This document shows, piece by piece, positions 58,501 through 64,000 of a DNA stretch of 64,000 nucleotides. The translations under genes and the position numbers were made by a program. The notes below the pieces were generated by a model. The model saw only the letters and a list, made by a program, of their open reading frames with translations. It searched no databases and was not told the DNA's origin. Numbering within the stretch: the stretch's first letter is position 1; every line of letters begins with the position of its first letter. The DNA lies in the NCBI GenBank assembly GCA_905116865.2, contig CAJHNH020000224.1, positions 299,657-363,656 on the forward strand. Reading direction: 5' to 3'. The stretch comes from Candidula unifasciata. Its lineage: Eukaryota; Mollusca; Gastropoda; Stylommatophora; Geomitridae.

Positions 58501-61500
58501 CAACATTGGATTAAATCCTAAATAATCCTACCCTGGCATGGGATTTAGTCCAAAATAATCCCATCAGTTGTGTTGGGTTAAGAACTTACATCGCAGTTGG
58601 GGCATTCCCATAAGCACTCAGTCCCCATCTTCAGCAACCAGCAAAGAACCCAGTGTTGATGATATCATTTTACTTGAGGATCATATGGAAAAATATCTTT
58701 GTTTAGCTGGGGAATGAAATGAAGTCAGTTTCTTAGTCAAATCTACACAGCTTGTTTAAAACAACAACAACAAAAACAATCTTGTGGCAACAATAATGTG
58801 TTTACTTTCTCTTGTCTGTGTGTTTCCAGGTATGCTAACCGGGCCAAAAATATCAAGAACAAACCGGTTATTAATGAAGATCCTAAGGATGCCCTGTTGC
58901 GAGAGTTTCAGGAGGAGATCATGAGGTTTGTAACCGGCTGTGGCCTAGAACCAACTGCTTAAAACTGGATTAAATGTTGTAGATATTTCACCTTTGTTAC
59001 CTACAGGGACAGCTACACACAGGCTCTGCAGTAGTATCTTATGTAGGCAAGTGCCAGATAAACTACAACAGTCTACCAAGTACAGCTCACATAGGTCTGT
59101 TTATGACCGGGTGGAACAACCCTAGATTTGAACACCTTCACTGTGGGAATGCTAATTGAATGGGTCATGAACCCATGGGAAATTCCCCCCCCCCCCCCCC
59201 ATAAAAAATCTTTTTTTTTTTAAACTATTTCAATCTATATATTTTTTTTCAGAAATAATAAACATTAAAACAAAAATGGGGAGTAATAATTAAAGATAAA
59301 CAGTGAAGCATTCAGTAATTGTTTCCATTTAGGCCTTAAGAAAATATATGTCGAATGACTTATGCTGCAACCTCTATCACTGAGGCTTTAGACAAATCTC
59401 ACCTTCATATGGCTTTTAAAAGTCAACACCCCCCCCCCCCCCCAACCCCCACCTCCACCACCACCCCCTTCTTCTATCCCAGAAGTGTCAGTTTTGAATC
59501 TTCTCAGGGCAGTGAGGTTAATCTTTTTAGAAGCATACATTATGTGTTTTTAACTCTTTCAGTACTACGCAACTTGTCATGCATTCATTGGATAATCTAA
59601 AGACAGTAGACAGTTGCAACACTTCAATCATAAATGGTTGTTACACTATCTCATGATATCCATATTGTTAGTTTTAGTCATTATGTCCCATACTGTTATT
59701 ATTATGGGATTTACTATTATGGGGTCACCATGAGCTGGTGTTGTCACCATGAACTACTGCGGTCACCTTGAGCTGTTGGGGTCATACCATGAGCTACTCG
59801 GGTCACCATAAACTGTTGGGTCACCATGAGCTACTCGTGTTATCACCATGAGCTAGTGTGGTCAGCGTCTAAACCAGTTGCCTTTTATCTCCACAGATTG
59901 AAAGCTCAACTTCAGGGTAAAGGAGCGCCCAAGAAGCGAGGAGGGCGTAAGAAGAAGATAAGGAGAACCAGAGATGGTAGGATCAACAGTGTGATAATAT
60001 CATCAGTGTGATAACAGTTACATGTACAGATATTACATTTGTATGTTTATTTATGTTTTGTAGGGGATCTCCGTGGTGAAGTGATTAAGCCATTTGTCTC
60101 ATGCTGTGAAGATCAAAGGTTTGTTTCATGGTTAGGTTGTTAGGTTCACAAGAGCAATTTTTATGAAGACCCTTGGGAATCATCCCTTGAGTTGTGGTGT
60201 TTATTCTTTGTGCAGTGGATCATCCCTGGAGCAACAGTACTTGTGGTTTGTACAGTTCTCTTGCCAGGTGGGTAGCCATTCTGCAGAGAGACCAAGCCAT
60301 GTTGAATCAAACCTGGTGCAATGAAATTGATCCTTTTGACTGTAACCATTAACCTTATATGCTTTTCACTCATTGTCATCCTAAGTGTGTGTCTTGTCAG
60401 CTGGTGAAGGTGTCAGCATCACTCCCCACATCTCAATCCTTGGCATTCTAGATCAGTTCTGTTGAGATATGTCGCCAAGATCAGCCAGCATCATTTCTTT
60501 CTGTGTGCCTCTGACTCTTCTACCACTGCTCTTCAAAGTCATCACAAAATTCTCCAAAACCTCTCTTCTCATTCCATAAAAAAAAAAAAAAAAAAAAAAC
60601 AGTTTGTATATAATTTTCTACATTCATGAGTGTTTTCTAGATTTTCCAAGGCATTAACAACATAGCCCGTGAAAAACCACATCTCAGCTGTCTTTAAGCT
60701 TGTCCTCATTTGTTTGTTGATAGTTCATGATTCTCTGCCACTTAACAGAATAACTTTCACATAATATTTAATTACCCTTTCTACACATTTTGTTACTCTC
60801 TTTCTGGTACCTTTTCTTAACATTTAATTACTGTCTTTCTGATACCTTTTCTTAACATTTTATTACTCTCTTTCTGGTACCTTTTCTTAACATTTAATTA
60901 CTGTCTTTCTGAAATCTTTTCTTAATATTTTATTACTCTCTTTCTGGTACCTTTTCTAAACATTTAATTACTGTCTTTCTGGTACCTTTTCTTAACATTT
61001 CGTTACTGTCTTTCTGATACCTTTTCTTAACATCTTATTACTGTCTTTGTGGTACCTTTTCTTAACATTTAATTACTGTCTTTCTGTACCTTTTCTTAAC
61101 ATTTCGTTACTGTCTTTCTGATACCTTTTCTTAACATTTCGTTACTGTTTTTCTGGTACCTTTTCTTAACATTTCAGTACTCTCTTTCTTGTACCTTTTC
61201 CTACCTTTTATTGCTCTTTTTTCTGACATTCAGTGGCCTATTCAGCATTTTATCTGTCACACATCTACCATAAGATGTTATTGTGTCCTTAAATATTTGT
61301 ATTTATGCCTTGGTTCAGCATTTTCTTTTCTTTCAGGTTCAAAAGTTGTCAGCTTAAGCTTGCTGTGAATTTATTTTCAGTCTGTGATAGTCGTGTGGTC
61401 ATCATATGATAATAATGTGATAATCGTGTGATCATGTTGATTTCTAAATATTGCAAACTGTTGATAGTTAAAAATGTACCTCTTTTCTGCCCTAACCAGG

Positions 61501-61642
61501 TCAAGTTATCGATGGTGATAGTAATGAGGAAGGCGAGGAGACGAATGATGAGGATGAGGCAGATGCTTACATGAGGGAACAACAAGCCAGACTGGAACAG
61601 GAGAAGGAAGCTATTCTTAGCAACCAGTCTCTGATAGCAGAG
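42215..61642 (+). CDS. KIF3B: Kinesin-2 motor subunit KIF3B-like, partial
   Basis: Thirteen exons joined by GT-AG introns give about 436 codons without a stop: 42215-42297, 43730-43837, 44708-44832, 45844-45968, 49976-50059, 50638-50717, 51279-51348, 52506-52598, 54415-54547, 56646-56733, 58830-58925, 59897-59976, 61500-61642. Motor motifs, numbered from the first visible residue: [12 protein letters not shown] (about 9-20), P-loop GQTGTGKT (94-101), switch I NEHSSRSH (207-214), switch II DLAGSER (243-249), [10 protein letters not shown] and [19 protein letters not shown], then [13 protein letters not shown] and FQEEIMRLKAQL at the neck. A basic GRKKKIRR and an acidic stretch follow, as in KIF3B, before the coiled coil. 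KIF3B pairs with KIF3A and KAP as heterotrimeric kinesin-2, a plus-end microtubule motor for intraflagellar and vesicle transport. All core motor motifs are intact. The initiator exon and the rod and tail are outside or not located. Confidence 0.96.
42356..42840. repeat. 32-bp minisatellite, about 15 units
   Basis: Unit TCAGATATCAATGGATTTAT plus ATGGTACTGGTG, in the KIF3B intron 58 bp after the donor at 42298. No forward stop codons in the unit, so long ORFs of 192-193 codons appear in two frames; not coding. Confidence 0.97.
42928..43275 (-). other. unexplained 115-codon ORF in KIF3B intron
   Basis: Non-repetitive minus-strand ORF with balanced composition, starting [20 protein letters not shown] and ending [17 protein letters not shown]. 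It contains [21 protein letters not shown] recognise no family. It could be an exon of a nested antisense gene, a transposon ORF piece, a retrocopy fragment or chance; no promoter or splice evidence was seen. Confidence 0.25.
43430..43545. repeat. (TC)n / (TG)n low-complexity tract
   Basis: Mixed CTCTCT with TTTCTGTCAC interruptions, then GTGTGTG, in the KIF3B intron. Confidence 0.93.
43730..43837 (+). CDS. KIF3B: KIF3B exon
   Basis: Acceptor CATTTCCCAG, donor GTAAGT. Encodes [20 protein letters not shown] and [15 protein letters not shown], ending in AA of a split Asn codon. Confidence 0.96.
43925..44060 (-). mobile_element. dispersed repeat family C end fragment
   Basis: GGTTTACAGCTAGGCTGTGC, TTGCCTTTTGACCTAAGACA and CATCATGCTTATCAGGGG parallel 32815-32960. 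Confidence 0.5.
44708..44832 (+). CDS. KIF3B: KIF3B exon with P-loop
   Basis: Acceptor TATTTGCCAG, donor GTGAGT. Encodes [19 protein letters not shown] and [28 protein letters not shown] is the Walker A ATP site. Confidence 0.97.
44870..45210 (-). mobile_element. RNase H-bearing LINE 3' fragment
   Basis: The plus strand carries the reverse complement of the RNase H end: GGGCCCTGACCACATTTAGC, GCGTGCAGAACTAGCCCG, GTCTGTCTGCCTGTTCATTT, preceded by TCTTCAGTTGCCAGCAAAG from the 3' UTR. Same family as 33835. Confidence 0.6.
45211..45479. other. intron sequence, nothing recognised
   Basis: KIF3B intron between the LINE fragment and the SINE; only random ORFs. Confidence 0.4.
45480..45690 (+). mobile_element. 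SINE family A copy, diverged
   Basis: Head CACAGTGGCTTAGTGTTTGG, a degenerate B-box CCAAGTTCAGCACC, then GTTGGCCCAGCCTCATG. It has less of the body than the copy at 48435. Confidence 0.45.
45844..45968 (+). CDS. KIF3B: KIF3B exon
   Basis: Acceptor GTGTTTGCAG, donor GTGTGT. Encodes [20 protein letters not shown] and [20 protein letters not shown]. The loop TKQSKDDW is shorter in charge pattern than the vertebrate counterpart but keeps GVIPNSF. Confidence 0.96.
46205..48045 (-). mobile_element. 5'-truncated RNase H-bearing non-LTR retrotransposon
   Basis: Minus-strand reading starts inside the RT ([20 protein letters not shown], where YADD would precede), then [48 protein letters not shown] and HALF of the thumb region. 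The RNase H follows with [41 protein letters not shown] and [20 protein letters not shown]. The C-terminal zinc region has [20 protein letters not shown] and the stop is at about 46277. Only one in-frame stop (47106) and one frameshift (about 46610) are seen, so this is a relatively recent insertion. The 3' tail ends in a TAATAATAATAATT run. Jockey/I-like by layout; clade not certain. In KIF3B intron 45969-49975, antisense to the gene. Confidence 0.9.
48091..48250. mobile_element. palindromic MITE-like element
   Basis: Outer inverted repeats: TTAACTTTTTGAGTCCCTGA at 48098 and TTGGGACTCAAAGAGTTTTT at 48224. Inside is a hairpin 48167-48219, CGCATCATGTGTTCATTGG paired with CCTATGAACGTATGATGCG. 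About 160 bp, no ORF. The TTAA-plus-CCC ends recall piggyBac-type MITEs, but that link is a guess. Confidence 0.6.
48435..48665 (+). mobile_element. tRNA-derived SINE family A, best copy
   Basis: Head ATGGTGTAGCAGCTAGACGC, CAGAGGATCGTGGGTACACA (B-box region), then body ATGGCTCCGAGGTCCACCCA, GTCCTGGGAAGTAAAGGCAC and GCCGATTGGTCTAGCCCTAT. The head has A- and B-box layout but no complete cloverleaf. Copies at 8085(-), 41645, 50985(-) and 52096. Confidence 0.75.
48840..49590. other. intron sequence, no gene recognised
   Basis: A G18 run at about 48879-48896, then unique sequence. ORFs of 60-90 codons on both strands show no family resemblance. Confidence 0.45.
49595..49735 (+). repeat. dispersed repeat D copy
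   Basis: TTTATTGCCAGTAAAATTTT, GCTGTATCTTGTCAGGTGCG and CTACAGAGTCAGACCAACAT match 18485-18640. In KIF3B intron. Confidence 0.5.
49976..50059 (+). CDS. KIF3B: KIF3B exon
   Basis: Acceptor CTCATGCAG, donor GTGAGT, phase 0 on both sides. Encodes [20 protein letters not shown] and TDTGVYVK. Confidence 0.97.
50340..50620 (+). mobile_element. LINE RNase H fragment
   Basis: [16 protein letters not shown] after TTATTGTTCCAGG is a degenerate form of GHAGVVGNKQADRLAG. Limited support because it is short. Confidence 0.45.
50638..50717 (+). CDS. KIF3B: KIF3B exon
   Basis: Acceptor CTGTTTTCAAG, donor GTAAGT. Encodes [20 protein letters not shown] and NSNRSV, ending in GG of a split Gly. Confidence 0.96.
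50985..51190 (-). mobile_element. SINE family A copy
   Basis: Reverse orientation. Plus strand: CCATTCAACACTTGTTGGGT, TTTACATCCCATGATTTG, CACTGGGTCAACTGGAAAGC, then the head in reverse at CATTTAGCCACTACACCACC. Confidence 0.6.
51279..51348 (+). CDS. KIF3B: KIF3B exon with switch I
   Basis: Acceptor TTCCTTTCAG, donor GTGAGT. Encodes [20 protein letters not shown] and CSE. SSRSH is the switch I nucleotide-sensing motif. Confidence 0.97.
51405..51700 (-). mobile_element. RNase H-bearing LINE 3' fragment
   Basis: On the minus strand it encodes [11 protein letters not shown] and then an [14 protein letters not shown] end; plus-strand landmarks are ACATCACAGCACTCTGAAAT, CTATCTTCAGCAGCAAGCGA and AGCCTTGACAGCATTTAGCT. 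Confidence 0.6.
51695..52015 (-). mobile_element. dispersed repeat family C copy, inverted
   Basis: CAGCTGTAAACTCTGGTGGA, AAAGTTCTGGTTGTGCGTCA, TCCCAGAACTTGAGTTTTGC, CAGGCAGATGCACTCCGACT, and ATGCTTGTTAGGGGCC: the reverse complement of 30295-30560 with extra sequence at the 5' end. It overlaps the end of the LINE fragment by a few bases. Confidence 0.65.
52096..52360 (+). mobile_element. SINE family A copy
   Basis: CATGATAACATAACAGCTGT, CTAGGGCTCAG, TTGGCTCCCAGATTGATCCA, GTATCCTGGGAAGCAAAGAC, TTAAGTACTGATTGGTCTAT. Same block order as 41645. Confidence 0.65.
52506..52598 (+). CDS. KIF3B: KIF3B exon with switch II
   Basis: Acceptor CTTGTGACAG, donor GTCAGT, phase 0. Encodes [20 protein letters not shown] and [18 protein letters not shown] is the switch II motif. 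Confidence 0.96.
52660..52885 (+). mobile_element. RTE-like LINE 3' tail fragment with G26 run
   Basis: ATGGAATCTGTTGTGACAGC, TGGAAAGATCTTTGGAAATA and GAGGTAGAGGAAGGCAGCTG match the family tail; a run of 26 G (52785-52810) replaces the usual ATGGAGGGGTGTC segment. Confidence 0.65.
53160..54210 (+). mobile_element. RTE-like LINE RT C-terminal region, decayed
   Basis: The first part (53215-53465) matches the inverted fragment at 56960-57170. The second part (53560-54010) encodes [57 protein letters not shown] and [20 protein letters not shown], the region after the RT palm. Many stops. In the KIF3B intron before 54415, same strand. Confidence 0.75.
54415..54547 (+). CDS. KIF3B: KIF3B exon
   Basis: Acceptor TACTCTCTCAG, donor GTGGGT. 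Encodes [40 protein letters not shown] and RLLQ. Its donor is also the first base of the following 34-bp array. Confidence 0.97.
54548..55242. repeat. 34-bp minisatellite starting at a splice donor
   Basis: Unit GTGTGGGTATTTTGTTACTG plus TTTTGTTTGCTTCA, about 20 copies. The first unit, GTGGGTCTTTTGTTACTG, is the splice donor and start of the intron after 54547. Later units keep CAATGTGGGTCTTTT or CAGTGTGGGTATTTT, resembling the exon-intron junction ACAAGGTGGGTCTTTT. ORFs here are repeat artefacts. Confidence 0.97.
55243..56630. repeat. 40-bp minisatellite with higher-order structure
   Basis: Unit CTGTATATGTGATTTCATTG plus TGCCGTATGATCACTGTAAT, about 35 copies in strict 40-bp register. It follows the 34-bp array directly and stops 15 nt before the KIF3B exon at 56646. 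Variant units recur in the same order 600 bp apart (55301-55705 and 55901-56305), so a 15-unit block was duplicated. Confidence 0.98.
56646..56733 (+). CDS. KIF3B: KIF3B exon
   Basis: Acceptor TCTGCTGAGCAG, donor GTTTGT. Encodes [20 protein letters not shown] and YDETLTTL with split codons at both ends (Asp and Arg). Confidence 0.96.
56950..57600 (-). mobile_element. RTE-like LINE RT C-terminal region, inverted copy
   Basis: Minus-strand reading gives [20 protein letters not shown] (57560 side), then [20 protein letters not shown] and [20 protein letters not shown]. The terminal part is homologous to 53215-53465 in the opposite orientation. Confidence 0.7.
57850..58150 (+). mobile_element. 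RTE-like LINE tail, badly decayed
   Basis: GACTTAGGAACAATGACATC, TAATTTGGACATGTAGCAAG and GATTGGCAATAGACAGGGCA suggest the ELGT...F-GHVAR...DRAS block of an RT tail. Low identity. Confidence 0.4.
58375..58572. repeat. ~33-bp tandem array, about 6 units
   Basis: Unit AATAATCCTACCCCAACATG plus GGATTTAATCCAA with variation between units. In KIF3B intron. Confidence 0.9.
58590..58660 (-). mobile_element. LINE 3'-end fragment
   Basis: GGGCATTCCCATAAGCACTC and CCATCTTCAGCAACCAGC are the reverse complement of the 3' end of the 36915 family. Confidence 0.5.
58830..58925 (+). CDS. KIF3B: KIF3B exon, end of motor
   Basis: Acceptor GTGTTTCCAG, donor GTTTGT. Encodes [20 protein letters not shown] and [11 protein letters not shown], the last motor helix and neck linker region. 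Confidence 0.97.
58930..59700. other. intron sequence, homopolymer-rich
   Basis: C runs at about 59187-59200 and 59429-59442 and T/A runs between them. An 81-codon ORF here crosses the C run and has no recognisable domain. Confidence 0.45.
59705..59865. repeat. ~22-bp tandem array, about 7-8 units
   Basis: Unit GGTCACCATGAGCTACTCG with length changes, ending about 30 bp before the acceptor at 59896. Confidence 0.85.
59897..59976 (+). CDS. KIF3B: KIF3B exon, neck and basic patch
   Basis: Acceptor TATCTCCACAG, donor GTAGGA. Encodes [20 protein letters not shown] and IRRTRD. Basic patch after the neck as in the family. Confidence 0.93.
60065..60365 (+). mobile_element. tRNA-derived SINE family B copy
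   Basis: Head TCCGTGGTGAAGTGATTAAG, CAAAGGTTTGTTTCATGG, then GAGCAATTTTTATGAAGACC, GCAGAGAGACCAAGCCATG and CCTTTTGACTGTAACC. Same order as 30745. Confidence 0.6.
60395..60780 (-). mobile_element. RTE-like LINE 3' tail fragment
   Basis: Plus strand CACAAAATTCTCCAAAACCT, CTTCTCATTCC and AAAACCACATCTCAGCTGTC are the reverse complement of the tail block near 29690-29830. An A20-plus run is inserted at about 60578. Confidence 0.6.
60780..61215. repeat. ~35-bp tandem array, about 12 units
   Basis: Unit TTTAATTACTGTCTTTCTGG plus TACCTTTTCTTAACA with ATT/CGTT variation. In KIF3B intron 59977-61499. Confidence 0.95.
61500..61642 (+). CDS. KIF3B: KIF3B exon, acidic stretch and coiled-coil start
   Basis: Acceptor CCCTAACCAG, donor GTGAGA. 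Encodes [20 protein letters not shown], then [20 protein letters not shown] and IAE, beginning the rod. Ends in phase 0. The donor is the first base of a 53-bp array; the next exon lies beyond the window. Confidence 0.95.
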
Positions 61643-63345
61643 GTGAGAGTGGTGACACATGTAGTAGCGGTTATTGTGGGTATGCAGGAGGGTTGAGGTG
61701 AGACTGGAGACACAGGTAGTAGTGGTGAGTGGGTATACAGGAGGATTGAGATGAGACTGGAGACACAGGTAGTAGTGGTGAGTGGGTATACAGGAGGATT
61801 GAGGTGAGACTGGAGACACAGGTAGTAGTGGTGAGTGGGTATACAGGAGGATTGAGGTGAGATTCGAGACACAGGTAGTAGGGGTGAGTGGGTATACAGA
61901 AAGACTGAGGTGAGACTGGAGACACAGGTAGTAGTGGTGAGTGGGTATACAGAAAGACTGAGGTGAGACTGGAGACACAGGTAGTAGTGGTGAGTGGGTA
62001 TACAGAAAGACTGAGGTGAGACTGGAGACACAGGTAGTAGTGATGAGTGGGTATACAGAAAGATTGAGGTGAGACTGGAGATACAGGTAGTAGTGATGAG
62101 TGGGTATACAGAAAGATTGAGGTGAGACTGGAGATACAGGTAGTAGTGATGAGTGGGTATACAGAAAGACTCAGGTGAGACTGGAGACACAGGTAGTAGT
62201 GGTGAGTGGGTATACAGAAAGACTCAGGTGAGACTGGAGACACAGGTAGTAGTGGTGAGTGGGTATACAGAAAGACTCAGGTGAGACTGGAGACACAGGT
62301 AGTAGTGATGAGTGGATATACAGAAAGACTGAGGTGAGACTGGAGATACAGGTAGTAGTGATGAGTGGATATATAGAAAGACTGAGGTGAGACTGGAGAT
62401 ACAGGTAGTAGTGATGAGTGGGTATACAGAAAGACTGAGGTGAGACTGAAGATACAAGTAGTAGTGATGAGTGGGTATACAGAAAGATTGAGGTGAGACT
62501 GAGACACAGGTAGTAGTGATGAGTGGGTATACAGGAAAGTTGAGGTGAGACTGGAGACACAGATAGTAGTGGTGGGTGGGGATACGGGTAGTTGAGGTGA
62601 GACTGGAGACACAGATAGTAGTGGTGGGTGGGGATACGGGTAGTTGAGGTGAGACTGGAGACATAGGTAGTAGTGGTGGGTGGGGATATGGGTAGTTGAG
62701 GTGAGACTGGAGACACAGGTAGTAGTGAGTGGGTATACAGGAAGATTGAGGTGAGACTGGAGACACAGGTAGTAGTGGTGAGTGGGTATACAGAAAGACT
62801 CAGGTGAGACTGGAGACACAGGTAGTAGTGATGAGTGGATATACAGAAAGACTGAGGTGAGACTGGAGATACAGGTAGTAGTGATGAGTGGATATATAGA
62901 AAGACTGAGGTGAGACTGGAGATACAGGTAGTAGTGATGAGTGGGTATACAGAAAGACTGAGGTGAGACTGAAGATACAAGTAGTAGTGATGAGTGGGTA
63001 TACAGAAAGATTGAGGTGAGACTGAGACACAGGTAGTAGTGATGAGTGGGTATACAGGAAAGTTGAGGTGAGACTGGAGACACAGATAGTAGTGGTGGGT
63101 GGGGATACGGGTAGTTGAGGTGAGACTGGAGACACAGATAGTAGTGGTGGGTGGGGATACGGGTAGTTGAGGTGAGACTGGAGACACAGGTAGTAGTGGT
63201 GGGTGGGGATATGGGTAGTTGAGGTGAGACTGGAGACACAGGTAGTAGTGAGTGGGTATACAGGAAGATTGAGGTGAGACTGGAGACACAGGTAGTAGTG
63301 GTGAGTGGGTATATGGGTAGTAGAGGTGAGAGTGGGGACACAGAA
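61643..63345. repeat. 53-bp minisatellite seeded at a splice donor
   Basis: Unit GTGAGACTGGAGACACAGGT plus AGTAGTGGTGAGTGGGTATA and CAGGAGGATTGAG, about 32 copies. The first, diverged, unit begins exactly at the donor GAG|GTGAGA after exon 61642. Nearly every unit repeats TTGAGGTGAGACTGG, that is, a donor-like GAG|GTGAGA. A block of about ten units is duplicated 523 bp apart (landmark ATGAGTGGATATAC at 62308 and 62831). The 432-codon minus-strand ORF here is a shadow of the array. Confidence 0.97.
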
Positions 63346-63464
63346 AGGTAAAGGTGTGGTGCAAAGATAGTATATATGAGGATTGTAGTGCAAATGGTTT
63401 GGAGGGGGGGGGGGGGGGTGTGTTATAGCTGTGTTGAAGTTGGGAAATGTAGTTCCTCTCTGAT

Positions 63465-63885
63465 AACATAGATAAGTTTGGGAATACTTATCAGATAACA
63501 TAAATAAATTTAGGGATATTTGTCAGATAACATAGATAAGTTTGGGGATACTTATCAGATAACATAGATAAGTTTAGGGATACTCATCAAATAACATAGA
63601 TAAGTTTGGGGATACTTATCAGATAATATTGATAAGTTTAGGGATACTCATCAGATAACATAGATAGGTTTGGGGATACTTATCAGATAACATAGACAAG
63701 TTTAGGGATACTCATCAGATAACATAGATAAGTTTGGGGATACTTATCAGATAACATAGAAAGGTTTAGGGATACTCATCAGATAACATAGATAAGTTTG
63801 GGATACTTGTCAGATAACATAGATAAGTTTGGGGATACTCATCAGATAACATAGATATGTTTAGGGATACTTGTCAGATAACATT
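63465..63885. repeat. 32-bp minisatellite, about 13 units
   Basis: Unit AGATAACATAGATAAGTTTG plus GGGATACTTATC, alternating with TTTAGGGATACTCATC units, i.e. a dimeric pattern. Same KIF3B intron. Confidence 0.96.
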
Positions 63886-64000
63886 TAACTCTAACAACAA
63901 ATCAGTACTTCTGTACAGAGCAGAAATATTGAGAATGGTTGACTAAATCAGTTACTAATAAAATACAAACATTCATAAACTGGTACATCATAAACATGTA
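63886..64000. other. intron end of window, nothing recognised
   Basis: AT-rich unique sequence of the KIF3B intron that continues past the window. Confidence 0.6.

Noticed and set aside
62171..63469. 432-codon minus-strand ORF, the longest in the window (also 354, 209 and 207-codon ORFs nearby)
   Set aside because: It is the reverse frame of the 53-bp intronic minisatellite in KIF3B; all frames are stop-poor and the protein is a simple repeat (SPVSPQSFCIPTHHYYLCLQ type).

Overview
The window is an animal nuclear genome fragment: multi-exon genes with GT-AG introns, many LINE and SINE copies, and very heavy minisatellite and microsatellite content. The gene set and repeat style (C-type lectin with a PAN/apple-like C-terminal exon, RTE-like and RNase H-bearing non-LTR elements, tRNA-derived SINEs) suggest a lophotrochozoan, probably a gastropod mollusc. 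That placement is inference. No bacterial-type operon, tRNA, rRNA or CRISPR array was seen.

Three genes are supported, all on the + strand. (1) About 9.0-22.2 kb: a secreted-type C-type lectin-like gene. Its CTLD is split over three phase-1 exons (9031-9123, 11824-11937, 19073-19261). After it comes a tandemly duplicated 3' module, each copy with a PAN-like exon ending in a stop (19644-19888 and 20859-21103), a polyadenylation signal, and a candidate Thr-rich alternative last exon (20383-20471 and 21783-22165). The signal-peptide exon was not found. (2) 26665-31981: a complete five-exon GOLT1B/GOT1 gene (138 codons), with a 25-nt first coding exon and a 2.5-kb first intron. (3) 42215-61642, continuing past the window: a KIF3B-type kinesin-2 motor gene, 13 coding exons covering the whole motor domain, the neck and the start of the acidic/coiled-coil region. 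The first few codons are not placed with confidence.

Region by region: 1-9 kb is gene-free, with a 39/49-bp minisatellite, a palindromic MITE, SINEs and RTE tails. 9-22 kb is the lectin gene, with 67-bp and 41-bp arrays and an RTE-like element in its introns. 22-26.6 kb holds an RNase H-bearing LINE fragment and a G/A-rich tract. 26.6-32 kb is GOLT1B, with a large nested foldback in intron 1. 32-42 kb is repeat-rich intergenic DNA with a decayed LINE and a TIR element. 42-64 kb is KIF3B, whose introns carry a minus-strand LINE and seven tandem arrays.

The most striking structure is in KIF3B. Intron 54548-56645 consists almost completely of two abutting minisatellites (34 bp, then 40 bp) running from splice donor to within 15 nt of the splice acceptor. 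The 53-bp array at 61643-63345 also starts exactly at a splice donor. In both, the repeat unit contains a copy of the donor site, so the arrays look seeded by the 5' splice site itself. GOLT1B (ER-Golgi traffic) and KIF3B (ciliary and vesicle transport) are neighbours, but nothing in the sequence shows that they work together.
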